Assembly: GCA_029933395.1 (NCBI GenBank)
Contig: JAOZOG010000032.1
Location: 1 to 5,438 of the forward strand
Reading direction: 5' to 3'
Length of the DNA: 5,438 bases
Origin: Sulfurovaceae bacterium
GTDB taxonomy: Bacteria > Campylobacterota > Campylobacteria > Campylobacterales > Sulfurovaceae
The notes below the pieces were generated by a model. It saw only the letters and a list, made by a program, of their open reading frames with translations, made no database searches and was not told where the DNA came from. Position numbers and translations under genes: made by a program. This document shows, piece by piece, positions 1 to 5,250 of the stretch. How positions within the stretch are numbered: the first letter of the stretch is position 1; every line of letters begins with the position of its first letter.

Positions 1-1317
1 TTAATATTCAACTTTTTGATTGGAAGACTTGTTGGCGGAAGGGATTTTTAGAGGTGCCCATAAGTCATTTTGCAGAAGAAGTGCCTCGATCGCCTCAAGA
101 GCCGGCTTCGGTGTTTTGTGCAGCCGTAACAATTCTGCAAGTTCTGCAAATATCATCAACACACTATTTTGCGAAAGAATACTTTTCATCAATGTGGGAA
201 ACCTGGCTATCTCGCTCAGGAAGAAAAACTTTACCAGTGACCTCTCTGTTGCTTTGCCCTTGATTATCATCTGATCCTCTTTGCCAAAGAGCTTTTGGTC
301 TTCAGAAAGAGAGAGAATTTTTCTTACCTCTTTGTAGTTGAACTGCTTGATATTTTTGCCTTTGGCTACTTTATCAGTAAGATAGCCGACAATCTTTTCT
401 CTATCTTCTTGAGTCACATCGTAGTGATCTATTTTGAGATCAGCCAAAACCTTGTAGAGTCTATAGATATCATAGAGATAACTGTATCTCGGTGCTGCTT
501 TTTCGTCAGGATAGTAGCTGCAATTTCCAAAAAGAGACGCATCATTTTCCGGCATAACCTGGTCTGTAATAGTCTCCTGCAAAGCCTCGACAAATTCGCC
601 ACACTCTTCACTACCCAACTTTAAGGCGCCCAAGTCATACTGTTTGCCGACAATCACCTCTATCTCATGTTCGATATCCTCTCTTCTGATCATCTTTTCA
701 TAATCATCGTGATTACGATATGAGCGAAACTCTCCCTCCTGAACAGCCTTGTGGATCACTTGTGCGATCGTATCGGTCTTGTATCTGCTTTTAAGCCGCT
801 CCACTCTCCCGAGCGCTGCATAGACTCTCCGCTTCTCATCCGCACTACTGTCATCATCCACACTCTCCTCGATAAGCCCAAGCTCCAACTCCAGCTCATA
901 AAGTAAATCTTCGGTAGCGATCGACTTATATCCTCTATGTTTTGCCATATGTGACAATACAGCAAAAAGCTCTTCAGGCTTCAGTGCCTCCGATAGCGCA
1001 ACTTCTGCCCTAAGTCTCCATTTGTCTTTAATGGGATTTTTCTTTTGTATATCCATACACTCTTTATATGTCAAAATCCCAAATTTTTCAAAAATCCTGG
1101 CGAGGTTTTTAATTCGTCTTCTTCTTTTCTCTATCAATGCTCTTTGACCTGCCTGCTCGGAGCGCGAAGTCTGCCTTGATTTCCCATCTTTGTCATAAGG
1201 CGCGTCTCTCATTATGACACTGTTATCCAGACAAATATAACTGTTTCTTTCCTGCTCTTCCAATACAGAATAACCCAAAGAGCTGATTCCCAAATCCAAA
1301 CTCAGTATTTTTTTCAT
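1..1317 (-). CDS. cas9: Cas9 (type II-C) N-terminal part, truncated at 438 aa
   Basis: This is the amino-terminal portion of a CRISPR RNA-guided endonuclease. RuvC-I lies at residues 4-20 (LSLDLGISSLGYS, catalytic Asp8 kept). An arginine-rich bridge helix follows at about 50-80 (LIEKRRRRIKNLARIFEKFG). REC-lobe signatures are HMAKHRGYKS (123-132), RSYRNHDDYEKMIRRED (198-214) and SLFGNCSYYPDEKAAPRYSY (261-280). From memory it aligns nearly end to end with the first 415 or so residues of the 1132-aa Nitratifractor salsuginis Cas9. From about residue 418 the match stops, and a TAA follows after roughly 20 unrelated residues. RuvC-II, HNH, RuvC-III and the PAM-interacting domain are therefore missing, and the product cannot cut DNA by the known Cas9 mechanism. 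The ATG at 1317 gives the family-typical MKKIL start and has an AGGA Shine-Dalgarno 8 bases upstream. The gene is probably a disrupted remnant. The rest could lie left of the window in another frame or beyond an insertion. Confidence 0.93.
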   Translation of the reverse strand: MKKILSLDLGISSLGYSVLEEQERNSYICLDNSVIMRDAPYDKDGKSRQTSRSEQAGQRALIEKRRRRIKNLARIFEKFGILTYKECMDIQKKNPIKDKWRLRAEVALSEALKPEELFAVLSHMAKHRGYKSIATEDLLYELELELGLIEESVDDDSSADEKRRVYAALGRVERLKSRYKTDTIAQVIHKAVQEGEFRSYRNHDDYEKMIRREDIEHEIEVIVGKQYDLGALKLGSEECGEFVEALQETITDQVMPENDASLFGNCSYYPDEKAAPRYSYLYDIYRLYKVLADLKIDHYDVTQEDREKIVGYLTDKVAKGKNIKQFNYKEVRKILSLSEDQKLFGKEDQMIIKGKATERSLVKFFFLSEIARFPTLMKSILSQNSVLMIFAELAELLRLHKTPKPALEAIEALLLQNDLWAPLKIPSANKSSNQKVEY

Positions 1318-1324
1318 ACTTTTC

Positions 1325-1329
1325 GTCCT
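1325..1329 (-). promoter_or_regulatory. Ribosome binding site of cas9
   Basis: On the minus strand AGGAC lies 7-8 bases before the cas9 ATG at 1317. It fixes the start that gives the family-typical MKKIL beginning. An intact start signal means the fragment could still be translated. Confidence 0.6.
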
Positions 1330-1349
1330 ACATTTTATTGCATTACTGC

Positions 1350-1355
1350 ATTATA
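1350..1355 (-). promoter_or_regulatory. -10 box of the cas9 promoter
   Basis: A perfect TATAAT reads on the minus strand about 33 bases before the cas9 start codon, within ttgaTATAATgcag. No recognisable -35 hexamer lies 16-18 bases upstream, which is usual for vegetative promoters in Campylobacterota. The implied leader is about 25 bases, just long enough for the AGGA ribosome binding site. The promoter looks intact, so the truncated cas9 may still be transcribed. Confidence 0.6.
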
Positions 1356-1445
1356 TCAAAGTTAAAGTTTTGCCCTACTATTACATCTAATTATTTTCTA
1401 ATAAACAACAAATTTCGCAGATTTTGAAATATTTTCCAATTCCCC

Positions 1446-1474
1446 TTGACATTCCAAACGTTTTGGGCTATAAT
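1446..1474 (+). promoter_or_regulatory. Perfect-consensus sigma-70 promoter of the tRNA-Gln/tRNA-fMet unit
   Basis: TTGACA at 1446-1451 and TATAAT at 1469-1474 are separated by exactly 17 bases. All 12 consensus positions match and the spacer is ideal. Transcription should begin near 1481-1482, about 27 bases before the mature 5' end of tRNA-Gln. A full -35 box is unusual in this phylum and fits strong stable-RNA expression. It diverges from the cas9 promoter, with about 90 bases between the two -10/-35 regions. Confidence 0.9.
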
Positions 1475-1508
1475 GCCGTCCACATAAGCATTACGCTTCT
1501 GATGAGAT

Positions 1509-1583
1509 TGGGGTATGGCCAAGCGGTAAGGCAACTGGTTTTGGTCCAGTCACTCGGGGGTTCGAATCCCTCTACCCCATCCA
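1509..1583 (+). tRNA. tRNA-Gln (anticodon TTG)
   Basis: A complete cloverleaf can be folded by eye. Acceptor TGGGGTA (1509-1515) pairs with TACCCCA (1573-1579). The anticodon stem is ACTGG/CCAGT (1534-1538 and 1546-1550) with loop TTTTGGT, giving anticodon TTG at 1541-1543. The T arm has the TTCGAAT loop and a GGGGG/CCCTC stem with one G-U pair. The terminal U1-A72 pair is typical of bacterial tRNA-Gln. The discriminator base is T (1580), and CCA is encoded at 1581-1583. It is the first gene of a two-tRNA unit behind the consensus promoter. Confidence 0.96.
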
Positions 1584-1586
1584 GTT

Positions 1587-1600
1587 GGATTCTCGAATCC
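1587..1600 (+). other. Small hairpin in the spacer between the two tRNAs
   Basis: GGATT and AATCC form a 5-bp stem around a CTCG loop in the 34-base spacer. The following run is TCCTCCTTTT, not a clean U tract, so this is more likely a processing landmark than a terminator. It has no known name. Confidence 0.3.
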
Positions 1601-1617
1601 TCCTCCTTTTCAATTGT

Positions 1618-1694
<77 letters not shown>

Positions 1695-1696
1695 AA

Positions 1697-1723
1697 TCAA
1701 ACTTTCACAAATTCAAACTTTCA
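1697..1723. repeat. Direct repeat TCAAACTTTCA, two copies 16 bp apart
   Basis: The 11-mer TCAAACTTTCA is present exactly at 1697-1707 and 1713-1723, with 5 bases between copies. It starts 3 bases after the encoded CCA of tRNA-fMet. Two copies of so short a unit are not a CRISPR array. Slippage or chance in AT-rich DNA is the simplest explanation. Confidence 0.5.
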
Positions 1724-1840
1724 AACATAACTTCATACCACAAGCACTTATTGCTATATTCCTACAGGGTCATATCGCCGGCATTTTTGCAGGAGCATAT
1801 TGAAAAAATTGAAGATTTTACTCGAAATTGGTATTGTTCC

Positions 1841-1859
1841 CACACCCAATCCGGATGTG
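1841..1859 (-). terminator. Possible weak terminator or 3' hairpin downstream of galU
   Basis: On the minus strand CACATCC and GGGTGTG form a 7-bp stem (one T-G wobble) around a GGATT loop, starting 10 bases after the galU stop. It is not followed by a U tract, so it is at best a weak or 3'-stabilising hairpin. On the plus strand the wobble becomes a C-A mismatch, so it fits the galU transcript better than the tRNA transcript. Confidence 0.3.
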
Positions 1860-1869
1860 AGCCGCAGTG

Positions 1870-2697
1870 TTAGTTTTTTCCCAGCTTATAAAAGTAATTG
1901 GTTGCTTCGACGAAGCCGTCTACACTACCGCAGTCAAAACGCTTTCCTTTGAATTGATAGGCAATAACCATCCCTTTTTTGGCTTGTTCACAAAGGGCAT
2001 CGGTGATCTGGATCTCTCCGTTTTTTCCCGGTTCTGTCTGTTCGATCATCTTGAAGATATCTGGGGTCAGGATATAACGTCCGATCACGGCGAGATTGGA
2101 GGGTGCTTTGTCTCGCTCGGGTTTTTCGATCATATTGGAGACCATATAGACTCCCTCTTCGATCATATTGCCCTCGATAACGCCATACTTGTGCACCTCA
2201 TCATCGGGCACCTCCATGGTTGCGACGATACAGCACTTGTATTTGTTGTAGAGAGAAACCATCTGTTTGAGTACCCCGTCACCGTCAGGATTGACACAAA
2301 GGTCATCGGCGAGAATAACTGCAAAGGGGTCCTGCTCTCCGACCAGGACCTTTCCTTTGTGTATCGCATCTCCCAGACCTTTCATCTCATTCTGGCGGGT
2401 ATAGGTAAAAGTACATTGATTGATGAGAGTACGGATCTCGGTGAGTAGCTCTTCTTTGGGTGTGCCCTTGATCTGGTGTTCCAGTTCGTAGGAGATATCG
2501 AAGTGGTCCGTTATCGCACGCTTGCCCCGCCCTGTGATGATCGCCATCACATCACAGCCAGCTTCCAGTGCCTCTTCCACACCATACTGAATCAGCGGCT
2601 TGGTCAGGATGGGAAGCATCTCTTTGGCCATCGCTTTGGTCGCCGGCAAAAAGCGGGTACCGTAGCCCGCTGCAGGGAAAAGACATCTATGAATCAT
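1870..2697 (-). CDS. galU: UTP--glucose-1-phosphate uridylyltransferase (GalU)
   Basis: A cytosolic nucleotidyltransferase that makes UDP-glucose and pyrophosphate from UTP and glucose-1-phosphate, feeding cell-surface polysaccharide synthesis. The 275-residue product is close to the usual bacterial length. The N-terminal nucleotide-binding loop is GYGTRFLPATKAMAKEMLPI (11-30). GLGDAIHKG is at 107-115, the metal-binding aspartates are in LADD (129-132), and the substrate-site lysine sits in MIEKP (189-193). IGRYIL (205-210), NGEIQITDAL (226-235) and FDCGS (254-258) complete the family pattern. It is the last gene of the four-gene minus-strand operon. Its ATG shares one base with the arsC-like stop (TAATG), and its Shine-Dalgarno GGAG lies inside the last codons of that gene, so translation is probably coupled. 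I see no missing key residue. Other sugar-phosphate nucleotidylyltransferases are much less likely. Confidence 0.95.
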   Translation of the reverse strand: MIHRCLFPAAGYGTRFLPATKAMAKEMLPILTKPLIQYGVEEALEAGCDVMAIITGRGKRAITDHFDISYELEHQIKGTPKEELLTEIRTLINQCTFTYTRQNEMKGLGDAIHKGKVLVGEQDPFAVILADDLCVNPDGDGVLKQMVSLYNKYKCCIVATMEVPDDEVHKYGVIEGNMIEEGVYMVSNMIEKPERDKAPSNLAVIGRYILTPDIFKMIEQTEPGKNGEIQITDALCEQAKKGMVIAYQFKGKRFDCGSVDGFVEATNYFYKLGKN

Positions 2698-3062
2698 TAC
2701 TGTTCTCCTTCAATTTCAAGTAACTCAATCACTTTTTCGATTGGCCGCCCGATGACTGCTTTACCATCTTTGATGACAATCGGCCGTTCGATCAGCTTGG
2801 GATGGGCAACCATCGCTTCGATCAGTTTTTCGGGATCGCTCTCCTCTTTGAGCTTGAGTTCTCTATAGATCGCCTCTTTGGTTCGCATCAGCTCTCTGGG
2901 TTCCATCCCCAGCATCGACAAGAGTTCCTTGAGCCGATCGACCGTCAAATCCTCATCGAGATACTTGACGACCTCCGCCTCTACACCCTTCTCCTGAAGC
3001 AGTGTGGCAGCGGCTCTTGACTTACTGCATCTTGGGTTGTGCCATATCGTTATTTTTGACAT
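2697..3062 (-). CDS. arsC: ArsC-family (glutaredoxin-dependent) arsenate reductase-like protein
   Basis: A 121-residue thioredoxin-fold protein of the ArsC/Spx/YffB superfamily. In the E. coli-type enzyme, arsenate is reduced to arsenite using glutathione and glutaredoxin. The key positions are present: WHNPRCSKSR at 7-16 with His8 and catalytic Cys12, Arg60, Arg93 in ERPIV and Arg106 in IGRPIEK, matching His8, Cys12, Arg60, Arg94 and Arg107 of plasmid ArsC as I remember them. It lacks the approximately 20-residue C-terminal tail of the E. coli enzyme, which is common in short chromosomal members. The start has a strong AGGAGAG 7 bases upstream (3070-3076). No arsR, arsB or acr3 is nearby. 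The neighbours are lolA, an rmuC-like gene and galU, so the true substrate could be another thiol or oxyanion. The fold assignment is firm; arsenate as the physiological substrate is not. Confidence 0.85.
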   Translation of the reverse strand: MSKITIWHNPRCSKSRAAATLLQEKGVEAEVVKYLDEDLTVDRLKELLSMLGMEPRELMRTKEAIYRELKLKEESDPEKLIEAMVAHPKLIERPIVIKDGKAVIGRPIEKVIELLEIEGEQ

Positions 3063-3069
3063 TTTGATA

Positions 3070-3076
3070 CTCTCCT
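3070..3076 (-). promoter_or_regulatory. Ribosome binding site of the arsC-like gene
   Basis: AGGAGAG on the minus strand lies 7 bases before the ATG at 3062, within the 22-bp gap after the rmuC-like stop. It is the strongest Shine-Dalgarno in the operon and confirms this start. Confidence 0.75.
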
Positions 3077-3084
3077 GACAAATT

Positions 3085-4494
3085 TTATTGTGCTTTATCC
3101 GGATACAGGCTTCCCTGCATCATCTCCAGGCGCTGTGCAACCGAACTGATCTCTTCGCCATACGTTTCGAACTGCTGCTGAATAGCCTCAGCTTTGGTGA
3201 GCAACTCTGTAGCGAAGCGATAGTGCCGCTGATACTCCCAAAGTATGGCAACACTCTCCAGGAGTGCCAGAAATGTCGATGCCTCTATGACCATGATACC
3301 TTTTTTGGCTGCCAGGTCACAGAGACGCTTCTCATGCCTGCAGGCTACCTGAAGTGCGTCACCGATGGGAAGCAGCATCCAGCACCGATCCTGGTCGGGC
3401 ATCGACTTGGAAACACTATCGACGTGCTTCTCGAAAGCATCCAGGTAGTTGCCCAGAGCGATCGCTCTCTTCTTGCGGTCTGTCGTCTGACGATATAGCT
3501 CATAAGCCGCCATAGAGAAAGTCGTATCGATCGTCAGTGTCTGGCCATCCGGAAGTGTGATCTTCAATAGTCTGACCAGCTTCTCTTCCGACTCGGATCT
3601 CTCGACGTGCATCCACTCTCTTTCGCTGAGTCCGGAGAGCTTGAGAAGATAGGCTGCCACGGCACCCGATGCCTCCTCTATACGCACTTCGTCCCTCAGC
3701 TTCTCGATCATCGTCTGCACACTTTCGCCGATCTTCAGTTTCGACTCGACCTTCGCAGCGATATCGTTTTGCATATCGCCCTCTCTTCCAAGGCTTTTCC
3801 TGAGACTGGAGACAATCTCTTTTTGATACTGCAACATCTCTTCACTCAGAGGCAAAATCTGTGACATTACCTTTTCGTGTCGCAATGCATCGAAAAGATT
3901 CCGGTTTTTTTCGATGATACCTTCTGCCAGACCCTCGATCTCCTGACGCTGCTTTTCTGTATTGCCCTGCAGTGACATCAATTTTTCGAAGATGCGTCGC
4001 TCCTGCTCTCTCACCTTCATCAATATTTTCGTATTCTCTGTCCTGAATCGGGTATTCTCTTCGACCAGAAAGACATTTCGTTTTTGCAGACTTTTATACT
4101 TGTAGACCAGTGTCTGATACTCTTTGCTGCAGGCTTCGATCGTATCGAGCTGCTCTTTTTCCTTCTCTTCGAGAAGATTCATCCTCTCCTGCATCTTGAA
4201 GATCAACTCTTTTTTGGATTGGAGCGCGACTTTTGTATCGTTGAATTGCCTGAGCTCCTCCTCCAGGGCATCATCCTTGATCCGTACCTCTTTCAGCTCC
4301 GCCTGTAATGCCGAAATCTTTTCATTTTTGCTGATATCGATCTCTTTGGCGTCAAAGATACGATTTTTGAGAAATTTGATCCGGCTGATAAACACCACGA
4401 CGACAAGGGCGATTGCCAGAACGAATGCCGTCACCACACTGATAATAAAGAGACGTTGCGACTCATCACCCAGCGAATCTAAAAGAGCTTCCAC
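3085..4494 (-). CDS. Divergent RmuC-family membrane-anchored coiled-coil protein, probably nuclease-dead
   Basis: The 469-residue product has RmuC architecture. One membrane helix is at about 15-37 (FIISVVTAFVLAIALVVVVF), a long charged coiled coil runs from about 45 to 275, and a C-terminal RmuC domain spans about 280-450. The best matches are LPDGQTLTIDTTFSMAAYELY (pieces at 314-334), CWMLLPIGDA (371-380) and STFLALLESVAILWEYQRH (406-424). E. coli RmuC has IDAKMTLVAYERY, VLMFIPVE and TTLLVALRTIANLWRYEH at these places. RmuC is thought to be a PD-(D/E)XK-type nuclease limiting recombination at inverted repeats. Here the IDxK lysine is Thr325, the upstream PD aspartate aligns with Leu309, and the LxxKDY segment before the LMF-like strand is shortened. 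The gene starts with GTG, 3 bases after the lolA stop, and precedes arsC by 22 bp. A structural or scaffolding role is inferred; the true function is unknown. Confidence 0.72.
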   Translation of the reverse strand: MEALLDSLGDESQRLFIISVVTAFVLAIALVVVVFISRIKFLKNRIFDAKEIDISKNEKISALQAELKEVRIKDDALEEELRQFNDTKVALQSKKELIFKMQERMNLLEEKEKEQLDTIEACSKEYQTLVYKYKSLQKRNVFLVEENTRFRTENTKILMKVREQERRIFEKLMSLQGNTEKQRQEIEGLAEGIIEKNRNLFDALRHEKVMSQILPLSEEMLQYQKEIVSSLRKSLGREGDMQNDIAAKVESKLKIGESVQTMIEKLRDEVRIEEASGAVAAYLLKLSGLSEREWMHVERSESEEKLVRLLKITLPDGQTLTIDTTFSMAAYELYRQTTDRKKRAIALGNYLDAFEKHVDSVSKSMPDQDRCWMLLPIGDALQVACRHEKRLCDLAAKKGIMVIEASTFLALLESVAILWEYQRHYRFATELLTKAEAIQQQFETYGEEISSVAQRLEMMQGSLYPDKAQ

Positions 4495-4497
4495 CTG

Positions 4498-5031
4498 TTA
4501 CCACCCTATCCTGTCATACGAATCGGGGTAATCGCACTTCATCTTTGAGTCGGGGATCTTTTTGTCTCCATAACGCATTTTGGAAAAAACGATCAAGACA
4601 TTATTATCCAGATCATCCCGGTATGCAATACGGCTGAGTTCTTTTCTGCTATTGACCTGTATCGTATAGTTTTTGCCTTTGAATTTGGCGATGTAGACTG
4701 ATTTGCGATGGGGTTTGGCATTGTTGAGTATGGCGGGGAGGTCCAACCCCTTATCCATTCTGTAGCCGGTCACCTGTTCAAGGTCATGATCGACCACCAA
4801 AAGCTCCCTTCCATCTGAGCAGACCTCTTTTTTGCTGGGCGAAAGGTAGCGCCACTTGAAGTGATCCGGGGAGGAAAAGGCTATCTCCCCCCGGTAAACG
4901 ATCTGCTTCTTCTGCTCATTGGTCACCGTCTGCCTGAATGCCGCCTGGAAGCTCTGAGGCAGGCTTATCACACTCTGCGAAAAAAGCAGGGAAGTAGACA
5001 AAACAAAAAGTATCAATCGTAAATTTCCCAT
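4498..5031 (-). CDS. lolA: Outer-membrane lipoprotein carrier protein LolA
   Basis: A periplasmic chaperone that takes lipoproteins from the LolCDE transporter and ferries them to the outer membrane. The 177-residue precursor has a signal peptide (MGNLRLILFVLSTSLLFSQS, likely cut after about residue 23, before LPQSF). The mature part follows the LolA pattern: SFQAAFRQTV (27-36), YRGEIAFSSPDHFKWRYLSP (46-65) and SDGRELLVVDHDLEQV (72-87). The C terminus is YPDSYDRIGW (168-177). The overall length is slightly short of E. coli LolA, as is common in Campylobacterota. The ATG is preceded by AAGGAAAGGG, which supplies a ribosome binding site. It is the first gene of the minus-strand operon and diverges from secA; lolA next to secA also occurs in Helicobacter (from memory). 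Nothing looks broken. Confidence 0.9.
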   Translation of the reverse strand: MGNLRLILFVLSTSLLFSQSVISLPQSFQAAFRQTVTNEQKKQIVYRGEIAFSSPDHFKWRYLSPSKKEVCSDGRELLVVDHDLEQVTGYRMDKGLDLPAILNNAKPHRKSVYIAKFKGKNYTIQVNSRKELSRIAYRDDLDNNVLIVFSKMRYGDKKIPDSKMKCDYPDSYDRIGW

Positions 5032-5084
5032 TACACCCTTTCCTTATTCTAGAAATACTCTTCAGAAGCAGTCGAATCTTAAAA

Positions 5085-5138
5085 GGAGTTATTTTACTTA
5101 AATATCCATAACAATATAATGAAACGGTTATAAACTCC
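5085..5138. repeat. Nested inverted repeats in the lolA/secA divergent region
   Basis: GGAGTT (5085-5090) is mirrored by AACTCC (5133-5138), and inside it ATAAC (5108-5112) is mirrored by GTTAT (5127-5131). The arms flank a TATAAT at 5115-5120. This could be an operator or a chance feature of AT-rich DNA; the arms are short. Confidence 0.3.
5091..5096 (-). promoter_or_regulatory. Candidate -10 box for the lolA operon
   Basis: TAAAAT reads on the minus strand about 60 bases before the lolA ATG, within ttaagTAAAATaactcc. No clear -35 is present. It is the nearest -10-like hexamer that leaves a reasonable leader. A second possibility is a TATAAC farther upstream. Confidence 0.35.
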
Positions 5139-5169
5139 TGTCGTCAACAACATTTATAATAGATTTGGG

Positions 5170-5175
5170 TAAAAT
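5170..5175 (+). promoter_or_regulatory. Candidate -10 box for secA
   Basis: TAAAAT in the context gatttgggTAAAATagcc lies 75 bases before the secA ATG. A T-run and G's just before the -10 are typical of vegetative promoters in Campylobacterota. Two further plus-strand TATAAT hexamers, at 5115-5120 and 5155-5160, are alternatives or additional start sites. None has a convincing -35. Confidence 0.5.
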
Positions 5176-5194
5176 AGCCTGAAAATTTTACATG

Positions 5195-5216
5195 GGTACA
5201 CTTCGGAGTTCGTACC
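5195..5216 (+). promoter_or_regulatory. Hairpin in the secA leader
   Basis: GGTAC (5195-5199) pairs with GTACC (5212-5216). The stem continues with ACT/AGT (5200-5202 and 5207-5209) around a TCGG loop, with a 2-base bulge (5210-5211). It lies about 35 bases before the secA start and has no U tract, so it is not a terminator. It might influence secA mRNA stability or translation. No known riboswitch or SecM-like leader peptide is recognisable. Confidence 0.4.
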
Positions 5217-5233
5217 ACTCCCCAGATTCCCTC

Positions 5234-5239
5234 AGAGGA
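5234..5239 (+). promoter_or_regulatory. Ribosome binding site of secA
   Basis: AGAGGA ends 11 bases before the ATG at 5251, a slightly long but workable spacing. No better Shine-Dalgarno is closer to this start. Confidence 0.5.
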
Positions 5240-5250
5240 TACGATAGATA

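Larger units (their letters stand above)
1695..1869. other. Intergenic stretch between tRNA-fMet and galU (convergent ends)
   Basis: I see no confident gene here. The tRNA transcript enters from the left and galU from the right. An 11-bp direct repeat lies near the tRNA end and one small hairpin lies near the galU end. No strong hairpin followed by a U tract is visible on either strand, so how the two transcripts end is unclear. Short open stretches exist, including one on the plus strand from TTG at 1800 behind AGGAG. They lack a good start, run into galU antisense and resemble nothing I recognise. Confidence 0.5.

Noticed and set aside
1697..1723. Direct repeat as a possible CRISPR array or leader next to cas9
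   Set aside because: There are only two 11-bp copies with a 5-base gap, no 25-36 bp repeats and no spacers. It also lies on the far side of the tRNAs from cas9.
1800..1918. Small plus-strand ORF from TTG at 1800 with AGGAG upstream
   Set aside because: The spacing to a TTG start is short, it runs about 50 bases into the galU 3' end antisense, and the peptide matches nothing I know.
1867..2448. Long plus-strand open frame (193 codons) opposite galU
   Set aside because: It is antisense to a clear, fully conserved galU, has no Shine-Dalgarno, and its product resembles no family. It is a shadow of galU codon use.
3088..4531. Several plus-strand frames opposite the rmuC-like gene
   Set aside because: They are antisense to a coiled-coil gene, whose biased codons leave the opposite strand open. 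None has a credible start signal or known domain.
5195..5216. secA leader hairpin as a terminator or attenuator
   Set aside because: There is no U tract after the stem and no alternative anti-terminator pairing that I could find by eye.
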